Assembly: GCA_021107375.1 (NCBI GenBank)
Contig: JAIOSY010000120.1
Coordinates: 1-7,342, forward strand
Reading direction: 5' to 3'
Length of the DNA stretch: 7,342 nucleotides
Source of the DNA: Sulfurimonas sp.
Lineage (GTDB): Bacteria > Campylobacterota > Campylobacteria > Campylobacterales > Sulfurimonadaceae
Positions within the stretch are counted from its first letter, which is position 1, and the number at the start of each line of letters is the position of its first letter. Below, piece by piece: positions 6,422 to 7,342 of this stretch. Made by a program: the position numbers and the translations under genes. Below the pieces are notes generated by a model, which was given only the letters and a program-made list of their open reading frames with translations, had not been told where the DNA came from and did not search any database.

Positions 6422-7342
6422 AAGCTATATCTGGAATTCCAGTAGACTCATCAAGTCCCATCATAAGATTTGCATTTACAACAGCTTGGCTTGATGCTCC
6501 CCTCATTAAGTTATCAATAGCACTTGAGATAAAAAGCATATCTCCTTTTTGTTTTACATAAATATCACAAAAGTTTGTTCCTGCTGTATTTTTCATATCT
6601 ACTGGATTTTTAGAAACTCTTACAAAAGGTGCTTCTTTATAGTAACTACTTAAAACTTCAAAAGCATCAAATTCACCACTTGTTTGAATATAGATTGAAG
6701 ATAACATTCCACGAGTTAAAGGGATTAAATGTGGCACAAAATTTACCTCATCAAAATCTACACCAAGTTTATTTGCTATCTCTGGAGCATGTCTATGCAT
6801 CAAAGGGTTATAAGCAAAAAGATTATCGTTTATATTTACAAAGTGAGTAACTTCACTCAGTTTTTTACCTGCTCCACTCACACCTGTTTTAGCATCTACA
6901 ATTATAGGAGTATTTAGAACTCTTTTGTCCATAAATGGAAGAAGCCCAAGTATTGCAGATGTTGGAAAACAACCAGGATTTGCAACTAGAGTTGCTGATT
7001 TCAACTCCTCTTTAAACATCTCAGGAAGTCCATAAACAACATGCTTTAAATTTTCTATATCTGTATGAGGACAATAAAACTCTTCATAAATATCAAGAGG
7101 CAATCTATAATCAGCAGACAAATCAACTACCTTAATCCCACATGCCAAGAGTAGTTTAACATAAGCCATAGCAGTTTTATGTGGAAGTGCTAAAAATACA
7201 AGAGAACAACTCTTCGCACACTCATCAACGGCAGCTTTTTTAACATCAAGTTCACATACTCCATTTAAAGATGGATGAAGTTCATTGATAGTTGTATTTC
7301 CCTCAGAGTTTGCGATATAGTTTAGTTTAAATTTTGGATGCT
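6411..7342 (-). CDS. argC: ArgC, N-acetyl-gamma-glutamyl-phosphate reductase, N-terminus cut off by the window edge
   Basis: NADPH-dependent cytoplasmic enzyme converting N-acetylglutamyl phosphate to N-acetylglutamate semialdehyde in arginine synthesis. I read 309 residues, open to the right edge. The visible part begins in the Rossmann domain (HPKFKLNYIANSEG), continues through VFLALPHKTAM (partial residues 48-58) and VVDLSADYRL, and reaches the catalytic cysteine in NPGCFPTSA (C124 of the partial protein, codon 6969-6971). It then has SGAGKKLSE and the catalytic-region histidine in VPHLIPLTRGML (codon 6729-6731). Typical ArgC is about 335-345 residues, so about 30 N-terminal residues with the GxxGYxG nucleotide-binding loop lie outside. 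An internal ATG at 7169 is not the start, because conserved ArgC sequence continues in frame upstream of it. Its stop overlaps the phosphoesterase start by 11 nt. No other arg gene is in view. Confidence 0.96.
   Translation of the reverse strand, partial: HPKFKLNYIANSEGNTTINELHPSLNGVCELDVKKAAVDECAKSCSLVFLALPHKTAMAYVKLLLACGIKVVDLSADYRLPLDIYEEFYCPHTDIENLKHVVYGLPEMFKEELKSATLVANPGCFPTSAILGLLPFMDKRVLNTPIIVDAKTGVSGAGKKLSEVTHFVNINDNLFAYNPLMHRHAPEIANKLGVDFDEVNFVPHLIPLTRGMLSSIYIQTSGEFDAFEVLSSYYKEAPFVRVSKNPVDMKNTAGTNFCDIYVKQKGDMLFISSAIDNLMRGASSQAVVNANLMMGLDESTGIPDIAYVP

Noticed and set aside
6411..7169. ArgC starting at the internal ATG at 7169 as a short 252-residue protein
   Set aside because: Conserved ArgC sequence (SEG motif, VFLALPHKTAM) continues in frame upstream to the window edge, so that ATG is internal.

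Overview
This is an AT-rich window that is almost wholly coding. Every gene reads on the minus strand, from high to low coordinates. Gene content and architecture point to Campylobacterota (the former Epsilonproteobacteria), probably a free-living Sulfurimonas/Arcobacter-like lineage: CheA carries a C-terminal receiver domain (CheAY), it lies in a cheV-cheA-cheW cluster, and codons are strongly A/T-ending. The genus assignment is inference; no rRNA or other marker is present.

In transcription order, the right edge (7342-6411) holds argC for arginine biosynthesis, cut at its N-terminus by the window edge. Next is an LpxH-type metallophosphoesterase (6421-5693), likely linked to lipid A synthesis. 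The chemotaxis core follows: cheV (5690-4752), cheA with receiver domain (4741-2330) and cheW (2330-1836). The left third encodes a Mla/MCE-type lipid ABC transporter: a STAS domain (1826-1452), the MlaE permease (1480-707) and the MlaF ATPase (707 to the left edge, C-terminus cut off). An MCE substrate-binding protein would be expected beyond the left edge.

No junction has more than 10 untranslated bases: overlaps of 11, 1, 29 and 1 nt and gaps of 2, 10 and 9 nt. There is no room for a classical terminator or a dedicated intergenic promoter, so the block looks like one transcription unit, or several with promoters inside genes. No stretch over 300 bases lacks a gene. I saw no RNA gene, insertion sequence, CRISPR array or attachment site.

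The chemotaxis proteins form a coherent set: CheA kinase and the scaffolds CheW and CheV, with extra receiver domains on CheA and CheV. No receptor, CheY, CheR, CheB or CheZ gene is present here. Outer-membrane lipid functions flank the chemotaxis genes on both sides.

The most notable feature is the STAS/MlaE junction. Family members commonly carry STAS and MlaE on one polypeptide. Here the two halves are in different frames, overlap by 29 nt, and meet at an (AT)5 tract. The MlaE frame has no ATG before residue 86. Adding one AT unit would give one continuous protein of about 373 residues. This may be phase variation, a recent frameshift mutation or a sequencing error.
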